Origin: Perca fluviatilis
Taxonomy: Eukaryota; Chordata; Actinopteri; Perciformes; Percidae
Assembly: GCF_010015445.1 (NCBI RefSeq)
Contig: NC_053120.1
Location: forward strand, 16,989,097-17,053,096
Direction of reading: 5' to 3'
Length of the DNA stretch: 64,000 nt
Shown here: one piece after another, positions 23,968 through 34,843 of the stretch
Numbering within the stretch: position 1 is the stretch's first letter
Layout of the letters: each line of letters begins with the position of its first letter
Made by a program: the position numbers and the translations under genes
Notes under the pieces: generated by a model
What the model was told of the DNA's origin: nothing
The model's input: the letters and a program-made list of their open reading frames with translations, nothing else
Database searches by the model: none

Positions 23968-25287
23968 GCTCCAAGTGAAAGGTTATAATAACAAAAGTTT
24001 TTAAAGTGCTTTAAATAAAAGGAGATACATAGGAAACAATATATTAAAGGAACATTTATTCAGTGAAATTATGTCATTTAAAGCAAGACTTAATAGTCGT
24101 CATGTGTATTATACAATTTTTCATGAAGTGCACAGAAAAAATGAAATATTTTCTCATATACAAATGATCAAAACTGGAATGGCTGTGTGATTTTTAGTAA
24201 CTTTGCCTCAAAACCTCGGAAGAAAAGGTAAAATGGACCAAACTCCACTAATGAATTGTTGGTGAATTCCGTTCTGTAAAAAGGTGTCTCGTTTTTCCAC
24301 ATGCTCAAAACTTAATATTTCTCTATTTTGGCGGTCTAGCTGTTGGCAAAACTATCCCTCAAATGGACGACCTCAGTTGAAACTTGTTGAACCTGGGAAC
24401 CAGGGGAGACTGTTTTCTGAACTAGACCTCCGACCTCCCTGTGGCGTGTAAAGGGATACTTCCCTGTAAGCATCAAAACAAGATCACAATCTCATCATCA
24501 AATCCTCTCTATATACACATCGACTTCCTGTTGGCATGAGTGGAAATCTTGAAGACGACGATGTACTTATGTGTCAAAACATGGCAGTCTCTTTTTGTTT
24601 TCCCAGCTGTGGCTTAGCGTCGAGTTAACTGTTGGTGTGTCAGTATAAAGATACTGGATACAGCCTGTAAGTACTGGCGAGTTGTTTGCAGTGATTATTA
24701 AATGAGCGGTATGTGGCGGAGACCCATGTCGTTGAGGGTAAAGCCCTTTTGTCAGTGACGAGGATTGGCTTTACATGATAGGAGGCTCTGATGACTCTGT
24801 TTGTCTGCTAATGTGTGTGTGTATGTGCATATTAGCATTTTGTGTGTGTGTGCGTTTGAGTGACACTTGTGCACAGTAGCTCTTTGTATCTGTGTGTATT
24901 AGTCTTTGTGTGCATCCATGCGCCTATGCGTGTGTGCACCCTTCTATCGTCACCCTCTCAGAGCCTTTCTCCCACACACACTCATTAAAATGTAATCCTA
25001 AGAAGAGCCATCTATTCTATCTGTGGAATGCAGTAGGTTGGGAGGGAGTGATGCAGCAGCCATACTGGATTTCTTGAAAAACTTAGGGGCTGTGAGGGCA
25101 CAGGGCATAATGTACCTTTTTGGGTGTGTGTGTTTGCAGTTCCATTTATTGACTGTGCATTCTCTAAAGGGCCTGTTGTGTGTTTCAGTATACGTACGTG
25201 TACCTTCCAAATAAAAAAATTTTTTCCCAAACCCCCTTCCCCCCCATATATTTTTTTTTTTTTCTCTTTTCGTCTGTCCAAACCCAT
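23968..25287. other. Non-coding DNA, no gene seen
   Basis: Unique-looking sequence with scattered TGTGTG words at 24810-24950 and a C/T-rich patch near 25225-25265. No gene or RNA is supported. Confidence 0.4.
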
Positions 25288-25611
25288 TTCCAATGTCACC
25301 AAAATCGAGGCACCAATCACAACCGCTGAAGTGGGCTTTACACCAATCACAACCGTTGAGGCGGGCTTTACGCAACGAGGATAGCGCAGCATCGGCGTGC
25401 AGCTTTTTGTTTACATTCAACATGACGGCTACCGAAGCGCAGCGTCACCTGGATCGTTGGTCTGATTGGTTGGACTATCCAATGCGCCCAGAGGCATTTG
25501 AGCGGCGTCCGTTGGTGACGCCCCTTTGGAAATGAACTGTCAATGAATCTTTCCCAGACCCACTCTCTGTTACAACTGAGAAGGGGCTGGTGTCAACCAG
25601 GCTACTGTGTA
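25288..25611. repeat. CpG-containing dispersed repeat or MITE fragment
   Basis: The sequence holds an imperfect tandem pair built on ACCAATCACAACCG (25312 and 25342), then CATGACGGCTACCGAAGCG and GACCCACTCTCTGTTACAAC. It ends in GGTGTCAACCAGGCTA, a terminus I recognise from fish DNA-element repeats. The left limit is uncertain. The short open frames over it are not genes. Confidence 0.5.
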
Positions 25612-26764
25612 TTGGCACTATACGTACAATGGTACGATAGGTATCACGACACATGGGTCACGATTCAATATATTGCAATATATTTCAATACTGTGCGTAA
25701 GGCGATGATTGGGATTTTTTCATAATTTCAGAAAAACTTCTATTTAAAAAAGACATGATGTGTATAAAAGTCAAAGAAGTTTACTTTAGGTAAACAATTC
25801 AGTACACAGAAAATCTAAGTTTGGGATTGTGCTTCACAGGTTCTCAGTGAACAAATTATATATGCTAAAGTAGGCCAAAGTTCAGCCATAGCTACATTGT
25901 TAGCTTCTAGCAAAAAGTCAGGCACTGCTAGGCCTGGACACATAGAGCCGATAACCGGCCGTTGGACAGTCTGGCGAGGTCAGTGAATCGAGTCTGTTCG
26001 GTGTGTTCCGTGCCATCGTCCGTCTGAGGGGCCGTCGGCCTTCATTTTGGCCAATTTGACATGTATAATTGGTGGGGCGGGCACTGCCGGCAGTCGGACT
26101 CAAATGACCCATCTGATTGGTAGAGTGCTAACCTGGAAATGGGGAGGGAATGAGCGTGACTAGAGTCTCTCAACCAATCATCTGACGAAAATCTTTTAAA
26201 CTGACCTTTGTTGAGCTGAAATGAAGACAGATTCAGCAACTGCATGGCCTATTTCTCGCTTAAAAGGTTTTCAACTATTTTAGTACAATATGAGATGGTA
26301 TTCTGAACAAGCCGCCATGACAGTCTGTCTTTGAATTTCCGGAGAAAACCGACCCATGTGATGCATTCGTCCAATCAGCTGCCGGTTTTCATTTTTTGGG
26401 CAACAATACAGATTAGTGCCGCCTGCTGTTATGGAGACGTATTACATCTCGTCTCTTCGGTGTGTTCTGAGGCATTTTTTTTACGAACTCTGAGAGACTG
26501 ATTAATCCAACTGCCATTTCTGCCGACGGTTGGCTGTCTGGTTGGTGTGTAAGCAGCTTTAAGCAAGGACACTAGTGGTGCGTCTCAGCATAGCCATCTA
26601 GTGGTAGGGGGTTTTAAACACAACCTAAACATGAACCACTGAAAAAGAAAATGCAAAAAAGAAATCGATATTGCGTTTTTTTTAAAAAGCAATTCAGTAT
26701 TGTTAAATAAAATATCGTGATACTCAAGTGTATCGTTTTTTTTTTTCTTTTTCTTACACCCCTA
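25612..26764. mobile_element. Decayed hAT-like element, split by a later insertion
   Basis: The left part carries degenerate ATCACGACACATGGGTCACG and CAATATATTGCAATATATTT motifs. The right part carries AAATCGATATTGCG, ATATCGTGATACTC and the terminal TCTTACACCCCTA. Together these look like the two ends of one fish element of the TAGGGGTGTAAGA type. The middle is interrupted by the separate element at 25931-26558. The left limit is approximate because that end is badly eroded. Confidence 0.5.
25931..26558 (+). mobile_element. DNA transposon copy A (TTAA-type, non-autonomous)
   Basis: The left end has GATAACCGGCCGTTGGACAG and the right end GGTTGGTGTGTAAGCAGC. The reverse complement of the right end (ACACACCAACC.GACAGCC.ACCGTCGG) imperfectly matches the left end, so the ends are inverted repeats. 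TTAA follows at 26559-26562, while the left flank reads GCTA, probably a mutated target copy. Nearly the whole element recurs in inverted orientation at 29509-30111. There is no transposase frame. Superfamily is uncertain: TTAA suggests piggyBac-like, and a TAA-type PIF/Harbinger site cannot be excluded. Confidence 0.75.
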
Positions 26765-27698
26765 CTAAAAAGAGCGCTTATGGAAATTTATAATTAACTG
26801 TTGTCATATAACATTTAATTAACAGTGAATTCATTAGTTGATCAACAAATTAATTGACAATAAATTGTTGATAATTGATTAATTATTTACTTATCAAGTA
26901 AAAATAACCACCCTAATGTTCCAACTTTCAAATGGAAAGCTTTGCAATCAAAAGCAATTTAAGATACTATTCTGGGTACTGGAAACCTTAATTTGAAGTT
27001 GAAGATACTAATACTATACTTTTTTCACTTTTTATACACTAAAATATTAATGAATTATAAGAAATATTTGTCATAGCCTTTAAGCCTGGGGGTCATCTGT
27101 GACCCTACAATATCTTATAGTGTTATGTAATATCACCAGATAAAGACACACAATTTGTATAGGCAAATTGTAAGGATGTCTGAGAATATACCCTAGGAGA
27201 TACAAACTTCAAAATAGAAAGCTGCTGCTACAAATGATATATTAAATACCTCTGAATACTACTGTGGAACCATGGCAGATAAGAAATACCTTAAAGTAGA
27301 TACAGCTGCTGCAAACTACTGCAGCACATTACTAGTATACGATTGGTTTAGGAACTTCACATCAGAGCTGTTGTCAGACTCCCAGTTTCTCTTGCCTCCA
27401 TCTTTTCTCCCTCTCCCTCCCATTTCCCCCAAACCCTTCTATTTCCATTGCAAACAGACAAATGAATAATTGAATCATGATCGATTCGTTTGTTTCAGGC
27501 TCAAATGTCAGGGTGTCATTTGATAGCTCCCCACCCCTTCACCCACCACTCTACCCGCCTGCTCGCCTCCTCATTTCTCTGTGGGGCCAAACAAAAGGCT
27601 TTCCTCCCTTTTTAATGCTGATGAGGAAGAGGAGGATGCCTCCCTGTCACGAATCGTGTTTACTGAAACAGAAAGTTCACTGTTTGGTTTTAGCACTG

Positions 27699-27700
<2 letters not shown>
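26765..27700. other. Non-coding DNA, AT-rich
   Basis: A short AT-rich patch with repeated ATTAATTGA-type words (26800-26890) lies just right of the decayed element. The rest looks unique, with no gene. Confidence 0.4.
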
Positions 27701-27913
<213 letters not shown>

Positions 27914-28882
27914 TGTCCCGCTGTAGCATTACTGCGTGAAGACCAGTCACTATGTTGTTATTTTCTTCTCTTCCTCTGCTCACAGAGAGCAAAGCAAGCC
28001 TAGCAGACAGGGGGTGGACGGAGGGAAAAAAGTAGAACAAACAAGAAAAAAAAGCAGACAGATGAGTGATGTTAAGAGGAGAAGAAGGGAAGAGAAAGAT
28101 GAGGATGGAAAGCAGCAGGGGAAGTTTGGAAAAACTGAAGAAAACAAGTGATTGTCAAAGGAATTAAGAGAGGGCATGCAGAGCAGGAGGGGGGATTGAA
28201 TGACAACATAGAAAAAAACATGAAACAAAAAAGCCTGAGGTGTACTTGCTGCATTACTGCATCAAACACAACATGTTTGTGGAGAAAATCAAGCACATTA
28301 CCGCCAGTGCCTGATTAAACTATGAATAAAATATAATTCATTGAATTATCACACGATTGGTTGCTTTCCCGGTTATTTTGTAGTAACGAGTCTCTGCTGT
28401 ATACAGCCAAAGCTGCAGCAAGTATTCATGCATTTTCTTCTTTGATTTTAGCTAATTAATATTTGTGGAAGGCCACGTTAAAGTACAAGAAAACTACAGC
28501 AACGCACAGAAATCCAGACACCTGACTACTCTTTCCAGCAGAAATTTGTAAGGTGGAGTGTGTTTTGCTTTCTTCAGGGCTAAAAGTGGTGACAACAAAT
28601 TCCCTCCAAGTTTTTTTTCACAGTTGCAGCAAGTATTCACATACATGAACTAATTAGTTTGGCTTGAGTGGACGGTACTGTTACAGTCATTTGACATTTT
28701 TGTGTGAATGGTAGATTTTTGGTAGGTGGCTCTTACTTATCTGTTTAGCCAAGATGAGAGGTTATCAGTTTGATCACTACAAAAACGAACCAGAGACATG
28801 AAAAGCATTTATATCCTGGTCATCACAATATTTTTCACCAGGGAAGAGGTGTCAAGGAGGTGACAATAATAGGATCAAGTTG

Positions 28883-28887
<5 letters not shown>

Positions 28888-28928
<41 letters not shown>
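28888..28928. repeat. (GA)n microsatellite
   Basis: A GA array of 41 bp. Confidence 0.95.
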
Positions 28929-28930
<2 letters not shown>

Positions 28931-29098
28931 GGAAAGAAGATAATGTAAAAGAGGAGCGAGAGAAAGTTGTGTGTCTGTTGGGGGGCACAATAGCCCCTGT
29001 GTTATGTGTTGAGAACGATGAGGAAAGAAGGGGCAGCTGGTTCACATTTCCATGGTGCAGGGAGATGGCGGCCAGCTGAACTACGGCTCTGAAGTAGC

Positions 29099-29104
<6 letters not shown>

Positions 29105-29181
<77 letters not shown>
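29105..29181. repeat. (CA)n microsatellite
   Basis: A CA array of about 77 bp. Confidence 0.97.
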
Positions 29182-29183
<2 letters not shown>

Positions 29184-29508
29184 TCACTCTGGAAATTGCT
29201 GGATTTTGCTGTTGTTGCTCTGGGTTCATTTATGAGTCAACCTAGCTACGAGCTTTGCTGCAATGCCCAGGTGACTGAGGCAGCCCCATGGGACCTTGTT
29301 AGTGACAAACACACACACTCTCGACCTTACACTCAATTCAGCCCACATTTGATATTTGGGGCACGAAGCATTCACCAAATTTTGCTGCAAAACTCTAACC
29401 ATTGTTACTTTGTGTGAAACCACTTTCTGGACTTTATTGTTCTCTAAACAAGGATGATTCTGTCTGATGCTGTCATTTCATTAACAAAGTTATGCACTGT
29501 GCTCTTAA

Positions 29509-30111
29509 TGGCAGTTACACACCAACCAGACCGCCAGCCGTCGGCACAAAAGCCAGTCAGACTGATCAGTCTCCCGGAGTTGGTCCAAAAAGTGCCACAG
29601 AACACACAGAAGAGACGAGACGTAATACGTCTCTATAACAGCAGGTGGCTCTAATCTGTATTGTTGCCCAAAAAATGATAACCGGCAGCTGATTGGACAA
29701 ATGCGTCACATGGGTTTGTTTTTTCCGGAAATTCAAAGCCAGACTGTCATGGCGGCTCATTCAGAATACGATCTCATATTGTACTAAAATAGTTCACTGA
29801 CACATGTTTCTGAAAACATTTTTAGCGAGAAATAGGCCATGCAGCTGCTGAATCTGTCTTTATTTCAGCTCAACAAAGGTCAGTTTAAAAGATTTTCGTC
29901 AGATTTTGAGAGACTCTAGTCACGCTCATTCCGCTCCCCGTTTCCGGGTGAGTCCCGACTGCCCTGCCTCCGACTGAACATGTCAGGTCGGCCAAAATAA
30001 AGGCCGACAGCTCCTCAGACAGACGACGGCACAGAACACGCTGAACAGACTCGAGTCACTGACCTCGCCAGACTGTCCAACGGCCGATTATCGGGTTAGT
30101 GTCTCAGCGCC
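29509..30111 (-). mobile_element. DNA transposon copy B (TTAA-type), inverted relative to copy A
   Basis: The copy starts GGCAGTTACACACCAACC and ends CGATTATCGGGTTAGTGTC followed by TCAGCGCC. It is flanked on both sides by TTAA (29505-29508 and 30112-30115). It aligns by eye with the reverse complement of 25931-26558 along its length, for example GACCTCGCCAGACTGTCCAA here against TTGGACAGTCTGGCGAGGTC in copy A. Small indels and many substitutions separate the copies. There is no transposase frame. Confidence 0.8.
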
Positions 30112-30115
30112 TTAA

Positions 30116-30542
30116 AAGTCTTAATTGGCTTTAGGTGGATGCAACTAGCAATAAAAAAAACATTTGTAGTTACTTTGGCACCCTCTAGAGCATGAGATAA
30201 TGGTGTAATAGCAATGACAAATGTCATCATCTCATAATCTTGGAGGAAGACATGATCCACACTTTTTTTTTCTCCCCCTGCTTGTCTGTCTCCTTAGCAT
30301 CTTTTCTTTCACTTCTCTCTTTCATACTCATTTTCTTTTGCTTAAGCCTTTATCATACTCACAGTCGGCCTGCTTTTAGTGACAAATTTTGGGCTGCATG
30401 CAGGTGAAGAATTTACTTTTCTATGCCAATGAAGATTTGGATTCTGTTTTATATAAGAACCTATGGTAGTGGTTATTTGAAAGAGTAGGTTAAATTTATT
30501 TTTACTTCAATTTTATTTAATAATATTTTTAAATGCTTAATG
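30116..30542. other. Non-coding DNA, no gene seen
   Basis: A unique-looking AT-rich spacer between two transposon relics, with a T/C-rich patch near 30263-30340. Confidence 0.4.
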
Positions 30543-30550
30543 TTAGTTAG

Positions 30551-31379
30551 TAGGGATGCACCGAATCCAGGATTCGGCCGAATATTGGGCTTTTTGACGG
30601 GTTCGGTTTCTGCCGAACCTTAGAATTTGTTTTCCACCAAACTGAACCCTACTCGGCTGCTGCTCGTTAGCTAACGTTAGCGTTCTAATTTCACCCACCC
30701 AACATGCCTTCTGTAGTGGAATGGCTTTGAATGACGACCAAAAATGCTTGTCTTTTACTGTGAACATTTACTGTTCAATATGTTGCAGTTTTACACACAA
30801 GAAAATGAACAACTTAAGCTTGACGGACATGTTTTGCATCTAGCGTCTCACGTTCATCTCAGTAAGCTACACAACAGACAACTTCCGTGCAGGCTACTTC
30901 AAAATAAAAGCACTTCCTGTGATGGTCTGCAGTAAAACTAAATTACTGTTAAACAAATAAGGTGTATATCAGCTGTAAATCAAGTACTGTAAATAATGTA
31001 AATAGTGAGTTTTAATCGCACTATAATTTACCATTTCCTTTAGACTGTTTTAAACTTAACAACATGAATTTCTTATTTAAGTGCTTTAAACAAACATTCC
31101 ACAACACCTTCATACACTGGTTAGCGAAAATTTGCCAAACAAAATTGCCACTCATCTGGCGATAGCGATGTGCTTTCCTACGATGTGAAAAGAGCATGTA
31201 AATTCAACATTAAGTTGTTACATTTAACTATTTTAGAGGCTGTAGATGTTGTTTACTTCATTAATGTATACTGTGTTAATGGACTGAGGATGGGAGTAGG
31301 ATTCGGTATTCAGTTTCGGCAGAATCTTAACCAGTGGATTCGGTATTCGGCTGAACCCCAAAAATCGGGATTCGGTGCA
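30551..31379. mobile_element. hAT-type element, 829 bp, non-autonomous, with 8-bp target duplication
   Basis: The left end TAGGGATGCACCGAATCCAG and the right end GGGATTCGGTGCA are inverted repeats over TGCACCGAATCC. The exact direct repeat TTAGTTAG flanks it (30543-30550 and 31380-31387). Repeats of ATTCGG and TTCGG motifs crowd both ends. I recognise the TAGGGATGCACCGAAT terminus as a common fish hAT type. The right end lacks the last few expected bases (TCCCTA). No transposase frame survives. The open frames inside are short and show no BED or dimerisation motifs. Confidence 0.85.
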
Positions 31380-31732
31380 TTAGTTAGTAATGTTAGTTCT
31401 GATTAGACAAATCCCTTTTGTAAAGCCATTTCAGAAAAAAAAAATCTTATTCAAACATGTTAAAATATTGAGATAGTATTTTTAACTTTATTAAATTTAC
31501 GTACAAATTATGCTTTACTGAGCTGAGGATGAGCCACAATGTTAAACACATATTGTGCCGGGGGCCTAGATGGGTTTTTTAGGCATTGTCTTGTTGACTC
31601 TCCAGCCACTCATTTTGTTTCATTGTCTCTAATTTACTTTAGAGACTTTGCTGCTATAATGCCAGCAAACACAGGGCTGAAATAAGGGAGGAAAGGGTAA
31701 TAGAATACTGATTCATTTTATAGTACCTGTTA

Positions 31733-31864
<132 letters not shown>

Positions 31865-31973
31865 GATAAGTGGATAAGTAGAATATACTCAGGCACATTA
31901 CATAACCAAGAGAATGTACACACGTTATTCTCATTAGTGCATGTGATAGTAAAAGCCATGCTCATACACTCTC

Positions 31974-31992
31974 TCACACACACACACACACG
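31974..31992. repeat. Short (CA)n tract
   Basis: A CA array of about 19 bp followed by a degenerate CA-rich stretch to 32033. Confidence 0.85.
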
Positions 31993-32145
31993 CACACCGA
32001 CAAGACATACAGACAACACACACTCATACACACAGTGTCTCTAGAGAAGACAGAGGAGGGGTGGGTTGACCAGATGGAGCAGCCTGCTTCTTGCTGAGCG
32101 AGCTTGACGACAGCTGAACAGCTTGAGGTGTACCGGAGTGGCAGG

Positions 32146-32146
<1 letters not shown>

Positions 32147-32193
<47 letters not shown>

Positions 32194-32207
32194 ACACACA
32201 CACACAC
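32147..32207. repeat. (CA)n microsatellite, one interruption
   Basis: A CA array of 61 bp broken once by CAGA near 32188. Confidence 0.95.
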
Positions 32208-33494
32208 GTAGATTTGTCATAAAGTCACACACATGTGACAGTCATGCTCGCACAAACGCGTGCACTCATTTAGACATGCTCAGAGAAAACAAACACACTC
32301 AAACTGAAATGTACACACATTCCATCATACAAGGCCTTCAATCAGGTCCTATTTACGTATAATCAAGAGCTATAGTGTCACTGTCATTTTTGTCTCTCCT
32401 TCCTCCTTCCCTCCTCTCCTTCTCCATTCCTCCCTCGCTACGAATTGTGATTCTCCAGTCAGCCTATTCCCTTAGCTGTGATTAGTGGCTTTGGATTCCA
32501 GCCTGCATGCATTTCAAAGCCTGGAGGCTTTGGAAAACCAGCCGTCTTTTTCAGTCCAATAAAGAACGGCGAGTGAGTGTGATCCAAATATGCAAGGCGA
32601 ACAAGCGAACGAGTTGTACACAACTCTTATGGTGAATAAGCAAAACAAATAGAAACATAAAAAGCAAGGGGGAAAATGGGCCTCGCGGTTGAATGAAAGC
32701 CAGCACTCTGCCTGGCGCCAAGAAGATGAGCAGCTTGTTGGTACGGCAGCCTGTCATGGATGTCACCGTTTTATGCTCCTTCTCAATTTTTGTTCACTCT
32801 GTCGCTCTTTTCCCATAATAAATTGCCCTGGCTTTTGTGTCATTGGAACTCTTTAATATTTCCCCAGTTTTTATTTTTATTTTTTTACATCTCCCACCCT
32901 GATGTTTTAATTCCATGCTGTTGATAAGCCTGTAGAGGCAAGTTGCCACTTTGTTGCAAAGCCTCTATCCCATATATCAGAAGCATGTTTTCATTCCACC
33001 TCTTACACAACACTGTATCAACTGATGTCACTGTGTTCTTCACTCTTACTGGAAATGTGTGTTACAGAAGTTCAAGCTTATCTACGTAGCATTTCAGCAC
33101 AAGCATGTTTTGAAATGCTGAACAGATGCAGACTAACTCATTGGGAGTCAGCAGGAAAACATGTTACTAATTACAAAAGTAATACCTTTCCCAACCTTCT
33201 GCATACAGTGGCAATGCAGGCTGTGGAGCTCTTGTTCAAAAAAAGAGCTAAGCACATAATGGGCGACACCAGTGCCCAAAAGAGGAGTAAAAACTCTTAT
33301 CAAGTCCAAAACAATAGAAAATCTGTAGAGAGACTTGACATAAAACTGAGACCAAGCTTGAGCCTGGTTATGGATTACATTGCAAACAACATGGTAATCC
33401 ATAGCTGGATTACAATAGTAAAACATCTATAATGTAGCTTAGGGGCTTCTTCCATCCCATGAGTCTTGGTCCAAGATTCTGTCGGCTGTCTTTG

Positions 33495-33650
33495 GCTGGC
33501 GTAGTGTAAATCACTGAAACTGAAAGGTTTCTGGTTTAATCCTGACACAGGAGGGTTTGTTTGAGCCCCCTGCTGCTGATTTAAGGGCAGCAGGAATTAC
33601 AGTACCAACCATCACTGCCAGTATGCTCTTGAGCTAAGTGCTCAATGCCT
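33495..33650 (+). repeat. tRNA-derived SINE-like relic
   Basis: TGGCTGGCGTAGTG resembles a pol III A box and GGTTTAATCCTGACAC a B box, about 40 bp apart. CTCTTGAGCTAAGTGCTCAA further on resembles the conserved middle of fish tRNA-SINEs (CCTTGAGCAAGGCAC type). It is much eroded and its limits are approximate. Confidence 0.4.
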
Positions 33651-34779
33651 AAACTGCTATATGAAGCACTGACTCTGCAGTGTGAGCTCTCGCAAGACGT
33701 TGTTTTCTCACAGCCTCTTCAAGTATACATTGTTCTTGGCAGTGGCTTCACAGCCTTGACTGGGCCTAATATGATACATTCATCCGTCTCTATTAAGTCT
33801 GTAAACCCCCCATCCCTGTCAGACTCATCCGCCGATCAGACTCAGCTGCTCTGGATGTGGTTGCGGCTGGTGTCTCTGAGCATGTTCTCTCTTACTTTAT
33901 GATTATGTATGTAAACAAGATCTGTTTTTCTCTCTTTCCTTTTGTCTACTCCCCGCTCTCCAGCCACTGCCACTTTACACATGTATACGTATGTGCATTT
34001 TGCATGTGTACATATGTGTGGGTTTGTGTGGCTCCATGGCACAGTGTGGCACACAGAAGAACAATACACAGCATGGGTGTGCAAAGTGCTAAAATGACAA
34101 ACACACAGAGGAAATAAAAGACAGCGAGACGGGGAGAAAGGGGTCTTGTTTATGCATTAGTTGCAGGACTTAAAAGCCCCCTCACCCACTCTATCACCAC
34201 TTAAAATCAGCGTGGGTACTGCAGGCAGAAAAACAAACAAATCCGCCAGCAATCCCATCTCTACTGGGGTGTTGCTGTTTTGAATATTGCAGAATAAATT
34301 TGCCTTTGTGTTCCGAAGTCTCCTAAATATGACATTTTATATGCATATGTTGAGTGTGACTGGTGTAAAAAACAAACAAAAAACATCTCATACACATTCT
34401 CAAAACTAAATCGGGCAGGGATGGATGGCTATAGTTAGCAGTAACCTGCTGTGAAGGAATTTGTGGTGTAAAAAAGCAGATTTAAAGAGGTTTTCCAGCT
34501 GTCTGACCCCTCACCTTTGACCTCAACACCCACCTCAACACCCATCCCTCCCTGAGTCCTCTAAAATTCATTCTCAAGTCAACGGCACACAAGTGGCGGG
34601 TGTGGTGGGGGCGTAAAAGGATGGTCGTGGTGGAGGGTCATTGGTCAGAGTGAAAGGGTCAGAGGAGGTGTGCTCAAAGGCGTGATTGCTGACTTTGTAG
34701 ACACACTGAAGTGGATGTGTGTGAGAAAGCATTGAACGTGCATCTCAGAGGCCATACATGTGTGGCCACTGTATGTGCC

Positions 34780-34784
<5 letters not shown>

Positions 34785-34841
<57 letters not shown>
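34785..34841. repeat. (GA)n microsatellite
   Basis: A GA array of 57 bp. Confidence 0.95.

Positions 34842-34843
<2 letters not shown>

Noticed and set aside
24998..25423. Overlapping minus-strand frames of 126-141 codons
   Set aside because: They mirror a dispersed repeat and C/T-rich tracts. The peptides share no known domain.
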